The translations under genes were made by a program, and so were the position numbers. A DNA stretch of 64,000 bases from MED-G105 sp039025235 (lineage in GTDB: Bacteria > Pseudomonadota > Alphaproteobacteria > Caulobacterales > Parvularculaceae): positions 62,001-126,000 of the forward strand of contig JBCCOS010000009.1 of assembly GCA_039025235.1 (NCBI GenBank). The letters run 5' to 3'. Of this stretch, positions 1 through 8,800 are shown in pieces. Each line of letters starts with the position of its first letter. Positions within the stretch are counted from its first letter, which is position 1. The notes under the pieces are model-generated. The model searched no databases. It was given only the letters and a program-made list of their open reading frames with translations, and was not told where the DNA came from.

Positions 1-515
1 GCAGAACGGGCGACGAGAATATCAACAGCGCCGGGGGATAGCTCAAATTCCTCACGCCGCAATAGTAATTGGGTAACCTCTGGCTCCTGAAACTCAAGCA
101 CCGCATCAGCAACGCTTGGCGATAAATCAAGCCGACGAACCAGGGCGAGGCGGTGGTTGGTTTCACCCGTTCGTGCACATTCCACAAGCAAAGCCTCAGG
201 GATGTATTCGGCCTTTTCAAGCAGGCGTATCGCAACCTCGGGCGCGTCGTGAAGAAGCGCTCTCATTAATGCTGGCGGCGTCTCGCGGACCCGCGCAACC
301 CGCCGCGCCAATTCTAAGCGCAATTCAATTTCAGCCCGACCTAAAATCTCCAGAAGCATATCAGCCGTCAAAGACCGTTCATTCGCGGAGATTTTGTTCG
401 CCGGGAGTACAACGAGGTCGCACAATGTACGCGTAAGCGCGCTGCGTTGTGCCGCGCCCGCATCTTCCACGTCGTTCAAACGCGTGCTGAGAGAATTATC
501 GCTTGTAGTTGCCAT
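1..515 (-). CDS. DUF2336 domain protein, N-terminal part (runs off window)
   Basis: The reverse strand is open from an ATG at 515 to the window edge, so the C-terminus is missing. About 171 residues are visible. After a polar start the protein becomes strongly helical, with phrases such as LTADMLLEILGRAEIELR and LARRVARVRETPPALMRAL. This resembles the helical-repeat DUF2336 family, which is common in Alphaproteobacteria and has no settled function. Nothing in it looks catalytic. The ATG is preceded by a short inverted repeat at 520-539 (GCTCCG ... CGGAGC) in the leader. The assignment rests on pattern resemblance alone; HEAT-like repeat proteins are the main alternative. Confidence 0.65.
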   Translation of the reverse strand, partial: MATTSDNSLSTRLNDVEDAGAAQRSALTRTLCDLVVLPANKISANERSLTADMLLEILGRAEIELRLELARRVARVRETPPALMRALLHDAPEVAIRLLEKAEYIPEALLVECARTGETNHRLALVRRLDLSPSVADAVLEFQEPEVTQLLLRREEFELSPGAVDILVARS

Positions 516-639
516 TAGGGCTCCGACCTTGTCCGGAGCTATGGGTATTAGCCAATCGGCGTTAACGGAGGCTTGAATTTAAAAGACTTTTACAAATTTC
601 AATCAATGCCTGCCGGCCACGGTTATCGATAGATATACA

Positions 640-736
640 GCATTTCCACGCCAAGTATGGGCGGTTGGCGTTAAGGAATTGGGTAAAATCAAAAACGTAA
701 AGCGCCCTTCTGATTCAATTGAAACGGAGGCGCTTT
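640..736 (+). repeat. Dispersed two-hairpin element, family A copy 1 (decayed)
   Basis: The left arm GCATTTCC, inner stem GCCAA/TTGGC and a GTATGGGCGG loop are readable, followed by the second module AAAGCGCC...GGCGCTTT. The right outer arm has decayed (GGAATTGG instead of GGAAATGC). It lies between the start of the DUF2336 gene and the 3' end of the acyltransferase gene, a stretch (516-816) with no coding sequence. Confidence 0.75.
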
Positions 737-756
737 GATGGCAAGGCGAATGCGCG

Positions 757-826
757 AAGATTGTTGGACTGGGATTATTCGACTAAGATTATTGGAGTGG
801 GATTATTGGAGTGGGATTATTCGACC
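757..826. repeat. Short imperfect tandem repeat
   Basis: Imperfect copies of a unit of about 15 bases (GATTATTGGAGTGGG) follow one another and run into the stop codon of the acyltransferase gene at 817-819. The repeat sits beside a family A element and looks like slippage at the gene's 3' boundary. No function is visible. Confidence 0.6.
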
Positions 827-1728
827 GGCACCCAGGGCCTGTCGTCGATCACATCTTCGACCGTGTGCCGACGCAAGGCCCTGGCGACCTCCGCTGCGTC
901 GCCTTTTAACTGCTCTGGCTGGATCAGCTGACCAAATGTGATGTCGAACCGCTTTCCACGCTTATTGAGCAATTCATGGAACAGCGTGATATCTCGTAAC
1001 TCATCGTTAAGCTTCCAAAACCAATAGTAAAGCCAGGAGTTCCGGGCTTTGATATTTACCGGCAAGACCGGACAATTGTATTTCCTCGCGAATATCGCGA
1101 TGGAGCTCATCCATTCTTGCTCGGTAAGCACTTTGTTCTCGTCCATATAAGCAAGCCGGCCCGATGGGAACAAAATGACACACGCCTCATCAGAAAACGC
1201 CCGCTTTGTTTCAATCAGTGTTTCGCGCGATCGTTGCCGCGTTCGCTTTTCTTCCACCCACTCCACGGGGATCAACACCTCAATCAGTTGAGGTGCCATT
1301 CGGATCGCATCGCGATTGGCAAAGAATTTCATGTCTGCGCGCTTGGGCAAAAGGGCATCGAACATGGCGACGCCATCGGCGATACCCGTTGGGTGATTAG
1401 GCGCAATTAAAACGCGTCCGGAAGGCGGCACACGGGTCTGGCGGGTCACCTGTACATCAAGGGACAACAAGTCACTGAGATGTTGCATCGATTCAAAGCC
1501 CGTCATGGACTTTACCGCTTCGGTCAGGCGGATGGCGGGTTTTTGCTTCAAGATTGGGTACAGAATGGCGCGATAAATCGGCCAACGGGGGGAAGCGACA
1601 AGATTTTCCGCCCGCTCCTCAATAAGAACATCAACAATGTGCTTGTCGCCACGCCCGAGCGGACCGACCCCTCCGGTATTCAGAAAATCCTGCTGCGCGA
1701 TTTCTTGCTGGCCGTCTGGAGCGTCCAT
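817..1728 (-). CDS. LPLAT-family glycerophospholipid acyltransferase
   Basis: This 303-residue protein probably transfers an acyl chain to a lysophospholipid or related glycerol lipid at the inner membrane. Motif I reads NHPTGIADG (about residues 111-119), the variant NHPxG..DG form seen in hemolysin-like and PlsC-related acyltransferases. Motif II is near FFANRDAIRMAP, and motif III is LFPSGRLAYM, with Ser replacing the more usual Glu of FPEG. There is no obvious signal peptide; a hydrophobic and aromatic stretch near residue 230 (WLYYWFWKL) may contact the membrane. The start has only a weak upstream GGAACGG. The exact substrate (phosphatidic acid, ornithine lipid or other) cannot be told. 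Confidence 0.75.
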   Translation of the reverse strand: MDAPDGQQEIAQQDFLNTGGVGPLGRGDKHIVDVLIEERAENLVASPRWPIYRAILYPILKQKPAIRLTEAVKSMTGFESMQHLSDLLSLDVQVTRQTRVPPSGRVLIAPNHPTGIADGVAMFDALLPKRADMKFFANRDAIRMAPQLIEVLIPVEWVEEKRTRQRSRETLIETKRAFSDEACVILFPSGRLAYMDENKVLTEQEWMSSIAIFARKYNCPVLPVNIKARNSWLYYWFWKLNDELRDITLFHELLNKRGKRFDITFGQLIQPEQLKGDAAEVARALRRHTVEDVIDDRPWVPVE

Positions 1729-1829
1729 TACAGTACCGTTCCGTTAAGGCGTTGTTTTCCACCGCCAAGTGCCCCTATCCGCCGGACACATCCAACGTGG
1801 GCATAATAAGATCCAAAAAGCTGCATTAT

Positions 1830-2290
1830 TCGGAGCGAGCGCCGTTTCTGGCCTCGTCCGACCAAGCTGCACCATGACCATATCAAGACTCGGGACAACC
1901 AAAACCAGCTGCCCCTCATAACCCGAGAACCAATAAGCCGTATCTGGAATTATAGGGAAGTACTTTTTTTCAAGTATTCTTGTTCGGAAGATTTAATCAG
2001 AGTTGCGCACCATAAAGGTCGTGAGATTCACTTGCGAGTATTGCAGACAAAGCTCTCCAGCCTCTTGGAAAAATGCGCTCACCCTCTCAAACACTTTCCT
2101 GTAAAAAAAACCGACCGAATTTTGCCCAACCCAGTCCGGTGGTAGAGACGATTGAACCACCAATAAACGCCCCAGAACTATCGGGCACAAGGACTTCACT
2201 CGAAGCGCCAATAGGTTCGAAGATAGGGTCTGGCGCGAAGGAATGATCGTTGTCACAAGCAGCGGCAATAGCCGTAAAAGGCATCGTGAA
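1830..2290 (-). pseudogene. Decayed third copy of the serine hydrolase (C-terminal part)
   Basis: Reverse-strand DNA here is closely alignable with the C-terminal half of the two intact hydrolases downstream. Fragments read FEPIGASSEVLVPDSSGAF, like IFEPLGAASAVFVPDSSGEF in the intact protein. A block around 1860-1945 is nearly identical to 3895-3980. The reading frame shifts several times, and the N-terminal half, including the catalytic SxxK region, is absent. The remnant ends only a few bases before the stop codon of the next intact copy, as expected for a tandem array losing a member. Confidence 0.85.
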
Positions 2291-2296
2291 ACCATT

Positions 2297-3661
2297 CTAC
2301 TCCTGAAAAGATGACAATGTCGGCATCACCAACTCAAGCGCCTCGTTAATTGGGACGAGCTCCGTTTCCGGGTTTGTCCGACCAAGGTGCACGATGACCA
2401 TGTCGAGACTTGGCACAATCAACACGACTTGCCCCTGCCAGCCACCAAACCAATAGGCGGTATCAGGAAGCACTGGGAAATACTTTGTGGTCTTGATATC
2501 CGAGCTCGGAAGGTTCAACCAAAGCTGCGCACCATAGAGATTATTTGATGCGCTGGCTGGCGAAGAAGCAAACTCAGACCACCGTCTTGGAAGAATTCTG
2601 TCCTCCTCCCACATGCCGTCTTGAAGCATGAGCTGTCCCAACTTCGCCCAATCCCGGGGAGTAGCATAAACATAGGATCCCCCAATAAATTCACCAGAAC
2701 TGTCAGGGGTTAAGACAACACTAGACGCCCCAAGCGGCTCAAAGATTTGATCGCGGGCGAAGGAGTGATAATTCATACCAGCGCCTTCGACAGCCACACG
2801 TAACCCACGTTGCAAGGCGTTGCTTGTACCAGTCGCATAGGACCAAAACGTGCCTGGCGGATGGATTAACGGTTTGTCGATTGCGAACTGTGTCGAAGAA
2901 TGCGCTAAAATCTGCATTTGTGGTACATCAGCAAACGGATCAACATATGACGTCTCATCGAACTCTAGACCGGTTTGCATTTGCAACATATGGCGCCATG
3001 TGATTTCACGACGCGGATCATCATCGCCGGACCATTCGTCAATCGAAGGTCGATCATTTAACGTAAACAAGCCTTCTTCGATCGCGGCACCAACGGCTAG
3101 CTGCGAGACCGTTTTTGCCATCGAATTGCTGAGCATTGGCATATTGCGATCAAAGCCCGGCGCATAGCGCTCAGCAACAAGCTCTCCACCCCTGATAAAA
3201 ACCATCGCGCGGGTGTTCGGCAATGGATTTTCGAAAACCTTATCGAGGGCTGCGTTTAAGGCGACGGTATCGAAGCCATGTTTGGCTGGATCCGCAATTG
3301 TCCATTCTTTGTTCGCAACAGGTTCTAACGCAGGAATATCGACAAGTTCACCGCGAACATTCGTACACGCATATCCATCCCGGTAAACCACGCGGGACTT
3401 GCCGAGAGGACCTAATGCGGCGCGCACTTCCTTTTTGTCTTGATCAACGTCAACCGATATCGAATGAACGATATCCGGAACGCGAATAAAGTCTTCTTCA
3501 AGAATGCGTTTTAACGGTCGGTTGGCAAGGAAACTCTCATTGCAAACCTCAAGCGCTTTATACCCGGTCCCAACTGTTGCGTATTTATTCGCATGGTTTA
3601 CGCCCAACGCGGCTAAGACTAAAAGGCCCGCGCCGCCGGCAATTAAAACAATTTTGTTCAT
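2297..3661 (-). CDS. Membrane-anchored serine hydrolase, beta-lactamase/NylB-like family (copy 1)
   Basis: The protein has 454 residues. An N-terminal hydrophobic helix (about residues 4-21) should anchor it or export it to the periplasm. A domain of about 100 residues unique to this paralogue group follows, then a class C beta-lactamase/penicillin-binding fold. The nucleophile motif is SMAK (Ser180, Lys183), the second motif is around Tyr275 in WSYATGTSN, and a GGWQGQ turn near the C-terminus takes the place of the KTG motif. Family members hydrolyse amides or esters (6-aminohexanoate oligomers, small esters, beta-lactams); the substrate here is unknown. The next gene upstream is a close paralogue in the same orientation with a 155-base gap, so the pair arose by tandem duplication. 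Confidence 0.85.
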   Translation of the reverse strand: MNKIVLIAGGAGLLVLAALGVNHANKYATVGTGYKALEVCNESFLANRPLKRILEEDFIRVPDIVHSISVDVDQDKKEVRAALGPLGKSRVVYRDGYACTNVRGELVDIPALEPVANKEWTIADPAKHGFDTVALNAALDKVFENPLPNTRAMVFIRGGELVAERYAPGFDRNMPMLSNSMAKTVSQLAVGAAIEEGLFTLNDRPSIDEWSGDDDPRREITWRHMLQMQTGLEFDETSYVDPFADVPQMQILAHSSTQFAIDKPLIHPPGTFWSYATGTSNALQRGLRVAVEGAGMNYHSFARDQIFEPLGASSVVLTPDSSGEFIGGSYVYATPRDWAKLGQLMLQDGMWEEDRILPRRWSEFASSPASASNNLYGAQLWLNLPSSDIKTTKYFPVLPDTAYWFGGWQGQVVLIVPSLDMVIVHLGRTNPETELVPINEALELVMPTLSSFQE

Positions 3662-3816
3662 ATATTCCTCACCTAAAACAAAGGGTTATTCGTAAAGAAA
3701 TCTTTTTCCGTTACGTTCCTCCGGGGTTTCCCGTCCGTTACAAAGGGGTCTGGAAATGCTTGACACTTTAATAGCAGGAAGGGCAATCAAAAGTATGGCT
3801 GGACTTGAATACCTCC

Positions 3817-5214
3817 CTATTCCCCACCGGATATTAGGGTCGACATAACCAACTCAAGTGCTGCATTAATCGGCACAAGTTCTCTTTCAGGATTCGTCCG
3901 ACCAAGGTGCACAATGACCATATCAAGACTCGGGACAACCAAAACCACCTGCCCCTCATAACCTGAGAACCAATAAGCCGTATCAGGAAGAATTGGGAAG
4001 AACTTCTTCGACTTCAATTTTTCGCTTGGAAGGTTGAGCCAAAGCTGCGCCCCATAACGATTGTGAGAGGCGCTCGCTCTCGTTGTCGAAAACTCTACCC
4101 ACCCTTCCGGAAAAATACGCTCACCTTCCCACACGCCGTCTTGCAGAAAAAGCTGGCCAAGTTTTGCCCAGTCTCTCGCCGTTGCATAGACAATTGAACC
4201 GCCAACAAACTCACCGGAACTATCAGGAACAAAGACAGCGCTCGCCGCACCAAGGGGTTCAAAAATTCGGTCACGCGCAAAGGAGTGGTAAGGGATACCG
4301 TTGTCTTCAAGGGCGAGCCGCAATGCTCGTTGGAGGATATTGCTCGTCCCTGTGGCGTATGCCCAATGGGTACCAGGGTCATAGGCAAGCGGTTTATCGA
4401 TCGCGTACTGAGCTTGCGAATGCGAAAGAAGGAACATCCTGGAGATGTCCGTAAAGGGATCAGTATAGTTCTCTTGGAACTCAAGCCCCGTTTGCATTTG
4501 CAAAAGGTGGCGCCATGTTATCTGACGCCTTGGATCATTCTCACCTGACCACTCCTCAATCATTGGACGGTCATCAAGATCAAATAAATCATCTTTCTTT
4601 GCCGCTCCAACCATCATTTGCGTAACGGTTTTCGCCATAGAATTACTCAGCATCGGCGTATTTTTGTCAAAACCGGGCGCATAGCGCTCAGCGACAAGTT
4701 CGCCGCCTTTGATAAAGACCATACCACGGTGGTACGGCAATGGATCGTCAAAGACTTCATCAAGAGCGGCGTTTAATGCGGTTTCGTCAAATCCATGTTT
4801 AGCGGGCGATGCTACCGTCCAAGCTTTATTGTCCACCGGCTCTAAAGGTGGCAATTCCTTAAAATTCCCGCGAAGCAGTATACACCCATACCCTTCGCGG
4901 TATACGGATTTTGTTTGACCGAATAGCCCCAAGCCGCTGGTGACTTCTTTTTTGTCATAATCCACCTTGACCGGTAGCAGGTCTTCATGTTCCAGGTTTG
5001 TACCGCCCGGCAGGACAGCGCCTAAGTCATTGAGATTATCAAATTCCGTATCAAGAACGTCCTGTTCATTTCTGCCGCCGATAAAGACTTCATTGCACAC
5101 CAATCTCGATTTTAAACCGCCACCCAGCTTTCCCAGTGTATTTAAGTGATTGACACCAAAGCCCACCAGTACAACCGTCGCGGCTGCTACGGACCCTAAA
5201 ATTACGTTCTTCAT
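3817..5214 (-). CDS. Membrane-anchored serine hydrolase, beta-lactamase/NylB-like family (copy 2)
   Basis: This 465-residue paralogue of the neighbouring hydrolase has the same layout: an N-terminal membrane helix, a linker domain with one Cys pair in the same places, and a hydrolase domain with SMAK, YATGTSN and FSGYEGQ motifs. I chose the ATG at 5214 because GAGGGGC lies just upstream; a TTG at 5229 would lengthen it by five residues and swallow that site. The long non-coding region upstream (5215-5725) probably carries the promoter for both copies. The substrate is not evident. Confidence 0.85.
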   Translation of the reverse strand: MKNVILGSVAAATVVLVGFGVNHLNTLGKLGGGLKSRLVCNEVFIGGRNEQDVLDTEFDNLNDLGAVLPGGTNLEHEDLLPVKVDYDKKEVTSGLGLFGQTKSVYREGYGCILLRGNFKELPPLEPVDNKAWTVASPAKHGFDETALNAALDEVFDDPLPYHRGMVFIKGGELVAERYAPGFDKNTPMLSNSMAKTVTQMMVGAAKKDDLFDLDDRPMIEEWSGENDPRRQITWRHLLQMQTGLEFQENYTDPFTDISRMFLLSHSQAQYAIDKPLAYDPGTHWAYATGTSNILQRALRLALEDNGIPYHSFARDRIFEPLGAASAVFVPDSSGEFVGGSIVYATARDWAKLGQLFLQDGVWEGERIFPEGWVEFSTTRASASHNRYGAQLWLNLPSEKLKSKKFFPILPDTAYWFSGYEGQVVLVVPSLDMVIVHLGRTNPERELVPINAALELVMSTLISGGE

Positions 5215-5725
5215 ACAAAAGCCCCTCAATACTTAATTATTTCCGTCGTTCCGCTATAGACGCTTGAGACGAGCTAACATTCCTTTTTAGTAGACCACGA
5301 TCTGGTTTGATCACTGATAGTCACATAAAGCCGTCGCTTTGTCGCTTTTGCTGCTTTGACCCGACTCGTTAAACAGAAGCGTCAAAAGGCGTGCCACTCT
5401 CAATATCTATGCGCCAGCATCGCTGATGGTCCTTCGACAAACTAATTCAACCTCTTGGTGTAGGAAACAATTGATCAGATCTTCACAAATATGTCCGAGC
5501 GGCGTTTACCCTTCAACCACGATATTTGAGACAAGCGTCAAAGTACCAATTCGACAAAACGCGACACTCAAGTAATCTTACCAGCGCCGAAAGTACTAGA
5601 GAAAACTTGATACGCTTTGCGATTAGTATCGATATATAGTTTCTATAGATAGCTGAGTATGGTCAACGTTTGTTTGATTTAAGGCTCAATTGCTGGGCGT
5701 CTACCGTTTGCTCATTGGCAGGCGA
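5215..5725. other. Non-coding region upstream of the hydrolase pair
   Basis: This 500-base stretch is AT-rich towards rph and holds no convincing ORF, RNA gene, repeat or terminator. It separates the hydrolase pair from rph, all on the minus strand, and probably contains the promoter of the hydrolases. No promoter motif stands out. Confidence 0.4.
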
Positions 5726-6442
5726 TCATCCCTCGCCTAACGCTTGAATTTGCTTGTTTGTAAGGTCTGTACATCCCGCTTTCGCCAGAGTCATAAGCGC
5801 TTGAAACTGTTCTTCACTAAAGGGCGCGCCCTCGGCGGTACCTTGGATCTCAACGAGTCCGCCAGTGCCTGTTATGACGAAGTTCACGTCGGCATCGGCG
5901 GTCGAATCTTCAGCATAATCTAGATCAAGCAAGGGCGACCCTTCAAGCAATCCACATGAAATAGCAGCCACCGAGTCCGTCAACGGGTTTTTCTTTATAA
6001 CCCCATCCTTTAACGCCCAGCGGCAACACTCGGCTAATGCAACATAACCACCCGTAATCGCTGCGGTCCGCGTGCCACCATCCGCTCTTAGCACATCACA
6101 ATCGATCAAGATCTGGCGTTCTCCGAGCACTGTTAGATCGATAACAGCACGTAATGACCGGCCAATAAGACGCTGGATTTCTTGTGTACGCCCGGACTGC
6201 CCTTTCTTTGCCTCGCGTTTCGTCCGTTCGTGGGTTGCTCGCGGTAGCATTCCATACTCTGCCGTTACCCACCCTTTACCTTGCCCGCGCAGCCAAGGCG
6301 GTGTGGTCTCGTCCCACGATGCAGTGCACAAAACATGGGTATTACCAAACTTAACAAGGCACGATCCTTCGGCGTGGCCTGCATACCCAGTTTCGATCGT
6401 AACCTCGCGCAACTCATTAAAACTTCGGCCGGAGGGACGCAT
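5726..6442 (-). CDS. rph: Ribonuclease PH
   Basis: RNase PH is a phosphorolytic 3'-5' exoribonuclease that trims the 3' ends of tRNA precursors. The 238-residue length is typical. Family hallmarks are the N-terminal MRPSGR, the phosphate-binding region around GGTRTAAITGGYVAL, and CDVLRADGGTRT. The ATG at 6442 has GGAGAT upstream; in-frame codons further upstream do not belong to the family. The gene is divergent from hrcA-grpE, a conserved alphaproteobacterial arrangement. The shared intergenic region of about 420 bases holds a family A repeat. Confidence 0.97.
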   Translation of the reverse strand: MRPSGRSFNELREVTIETGYAGHAEGSCLVKFGNTHVLCTASWDETTPPWLRGQGKGWVTAEYGMLPRATHERTKREAKKGQSGRTQEIQRLIGRSLRAVIDLTVLGERQILIDCDVLRADGGTRTAAITGGYVALAECCRWALKDGVIKKNPLTDSVAAISCGLLEGSPLLDLDYAEDSTADADVNFVITGTGGLVEIQGTAEGAPFSEEQFQALMTLAKAGCTDLTNKQIQALGEG

Positions 6443-6551
6443 ATTAAATCTCCAAATTCGTTCTCTCGGTTTCTTGTTGGTCTCAAAACCCAACGCCGAG
6501 GAATTGTGGGGGATGGCCGCTTGCAACAGCCGATTCCATTTGAGCCTTACT

Positions 6552-6655
6552 AAAGCGCCTCCGTTTCAATTAGAAGCAGATCGGCGCTTTAAGTTGTTGA
6601 TTTTACGCATTTCCTTAACGCCAACCGCACACACTTGGCTTGGAAATGCTTTAAA
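6552..6655 (-). repeat. Dispersed two-hairpin element, family A copy 2
   Basis: A complete copy reading on the minus strand: outer arms GCATTTCC/GGAAATGC-type, inner stem GCCAA/TTGGC around GTGTGTGCGG, then the AAAGCGCC...GGCGCTTT module. It lies between the divergent starts of rph and hrcA. The rest of 6443-6865 is AT-rich promoter-like DNA in which I see no CIRCE element or heat-shock sigma promoter. Confidence 0.85.
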
Positions 6656-6865
6656 CAGATCCACACGCAAAAAATAAAAGCAAATCAATCTCATGTTGTT
6701 TCGTCGCGCAGCAGTAACCATCATTCGTGCGAAACGGAAACAAAGGTTGCAGATGATTTTTTCCCAAAAACCCATTCCCAGCTAAAACCTGATCCAAAAA
6801 AAATCCTTTGATAGACTTCAAAGCGACCCATTTTCACCGCCTTCAAACCGTTCTATTTTAGAAAG

Positions 6866-7900
6866 ATGACGCAATTATCTGAGATCGATGAACGCGCGCG
6901 CGAAGTTTTCAAGCGGATCGTTGAGGCTTACCTCAATACCGGCGAGCCCGTTGGCTCCCGTACCCTGTCACAGGGCGACCATCTTGATGTGTCGCCAGCG
7001 ACAATTCGTAATGTGATGGCAGACCTCACCGATATGGGGCTTTTATTTGCCCCACATGTCTCGGCCGGTCGATTGCCGACCGAACATGGCCTCAGGCTTT
7101 TTGTCGACGGCTTGATGCAAATTGGTGACTTAAGCGCCGATGAGCGCAAAGCCCTCGACATCGCTTCAGCGGACACCGGCGAAGCGGGAACGGTCCTTGA
7201 AGAAGCCGCCGCGCGCCTTTCTGGGCTGACCCAAAGCGCGAGCCTTGTGGTTGCACCAAAAACAGAAGCGTCCTTGCGGCATGTAGAATTTGTTCCAACC
7301 GACCACGGACAAGCGCTTGCGGTCTTGGTCTTCGAAGATGGTCGGGTGGAAAACCGTGTCATGTCGATCCCGCCCGGCCTACCTCTTTCATCACTAACAT
7401 CCGCTGCGAATTACCTCTCCGCACGGCTTAGTGGCAAAACGCTCCGTGAAATGCAGGATGAAATCCAGAATGAACTGAAGACGAATCAGGCAGCATTGGA
7501 TGAAGTCACAACAAAGCTCGTCTCAGATGGTGTCGCCGAACTCGCTGGTGGAGAGAGATCAAGCCTTATCGTTAGAGGACGCGGACGACTACTCGATGAG
7601 GCGAGCGAAGCGGACCTAGAAAAGGTAAGAATGCTGTTTGACGACCTAGAGCGAAAAAGAGATGTGATCGACGTCTTAAACGCAGCGCGGGACGCAGAAG
7701 GCGTCAAAGTCTTTATTGGCTCCGAGAATCGTTTGTTTTCGCTGTCTGGGTCTTCAGTGATCGCGGCCCCCTATCGAGACAAATCCAACACGATCGTTGG
7801 GGTGTTGGCTGTTCTTGGACCAACACGCCTCAATTATGCGCGCATTGTCCCTATTGTCGATTACACCGCAGAGGCCGTATCGAAAATTCTCTCACGCTAA
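6866..7900 (+). CDS. hrcA: Heat-inducible transcription repressor HrcA
   Basis: HrcA represses chaperone operons by binding CIRCE operators with the help of GroE. The 344-residue protein begins with a winged-helix domain (about residues 5-75; VGSRTLSQ and SPATIRNVMADL are family signatures, followed by PHVSAGRLPTEHGLRLFVD). The dimerisation and inserted domains follow, with the C-terminal PYRDKSNTIVGVLAVLGPTR typical of the family. grpE follows after 125 bases on the same strand. No CIRCE repeat is visible in the upstream region, so autoregulation cannot be shown here. Confidence 0.96.
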   Translation: MTQLSEIDERAREVFKRIVEAYLNTGEPVGSRTLSQGDHLDVSPATIRNVMADLTDMGLLFAPHVSAGRLPTEHGLRLFVDGLMQIGDLSADERKALDIASADTGEAGTVLEEAAARLSGLTQSASLVVAPKTEASLRHVEFVPTDHGQALAVLVFEDGRVENRVMSIPPGLPLSSLTSAANYLSARLSGKTLREMQDEIQNELKTNQAALDEVTTKLVSDGVAELAGGERSSLIVRGRGRLLDEASEADLEKVRMLFDDLERKRDVIDVLNAARDAEGVKVFIGSENRLFSLSGSSVIAAPYRDKSNTIVGVLAVLGPTRLNYARIVPIVDYTAEAVSKILSR

Positions 7901-8025
7901 GCGAAAGGATCCGCATCGGCTTGGTTGAAAAACTTGCCGTGCCTGCGTAAATGCCAACTGCCAGGTGATTTTACGAGAAAGTTGCATTGTCACCGCATTC
8001 AACACAAACCTGAAAAAGTAGATCC

Positions 8026-8784
8026 ATGGGCGATAACGATTACGACGAAAACGATGGGCAAAATGACGACGGGATGGCCCGCGACCTGCCCGAACTCGAC
8101 TCCGACGACGCGCTATTTGATTCGATCGAAGATGCAGCGGCAGAAATGGAGGAGGAGATGAGTAATCGTGTTGATCCAGAGATACTGGCCGGTGCTGCTG
8201 TTTCCGGGCTTCAAGATGAGATTGAACGCCTGAACGACAGACTGATGCGAAGCGCAGCCGAGTTGGAAAATACACGTCGGCGCGCTGAAAAAGAGCGGGT
8301 TGATGCCGGCAAATATGCCATTGCCAATTTCGCACGCGATCTATTGTCCGTTGCAGACAATTTCGAGCGCGCCCTCGCCGCTGCGCCAGAGGATCCGACG
8401 CAAATGTCGGAAGACGCCCTGAAAGGTCTTTTCACAGGCGTTTCGATGACGGAAAAAGAGCTGCTCACAACGCTGGAGCGCCATGGCGTTAAACGAATTG
8501 CTCCAAAAGGCGAGAAATTTGATCCTAATGTCCACCAGGCCGTGGCGCAGTCACCGGCCCATGGCGTCCCTGCAGGTCACGTTGCTGAGGTTGCCCAGAC
8601 TGGCTTTATTTTGGGCGATCGCGTTTTGCGCGCAGCAATGGTTATCGTGTCCACTGGTGCACCAGCCGACACGCCAGAAGCAACAGACACAACCAATCAG
8701 CAAACTGATGGATCAACCGGTGAAGCAGGTTCTGCTGGCAAAGAACCACCAGCCGCTGGCTCTCGAGTGAACACCCGGGTTTAA
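8026..8784 (+). CDS. grpE: Nucleotide exchange factor GrpE
   Basis: GrpE releases ADP from DnaK and acts as a thermosensor. The protein has 252 residues. An acidic disordered N-terminus (about 1-60) precedes the long coiled coil (about 62-115, with ELENTRRRAEKER) and the beta-wing domain with the family motif FDPNVHQAVAQ. The Gly, Ala and Thr-rich tail after about residue 210 is longer than usual. It follows hrcA; dnaK is not in the window. The stop codon lies inside a palindrome at 8775-8790 (CCGGGTTTAAACCTGG), which could be a small hairpin before the receptor gene 16 bases downstream. Confidence 0.95.
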   Translation: MGDNDYDENDGQNDDGMARDLPELDSDDALFDSIEDAAAEMEEEMSNRVDPEILAGAAVSGLQDEIERLNDRLMRSAAELENTRRRAEKERVDAGKYAIANFARDLLSVADNFERALAAAPEDPTQMSEDALKGLFTGVSMTEKELLTTLERHGVKRIAPKGEKFDPNVHQAVAQSPAHGVPAGHVAEVAQTGFILGDRVLRAAMVIVSTGAPADTPEATDTTNQQTDGSTGEAGSAGKEPPAAGSRVNTRV

Positions 8785-8800
8785 ACCTGGAGCATCACGG

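Noticed and set aside
6443..6865. CIRCE operator or heat-shock sigma promoter upstream of hrcA-grpE
   Set aside because: I searched for the TTAGCACTC-N9-GAGTGCTAA palindrome and for a CTTGAA/CCCCAT-type promoter and found no acceptable match.
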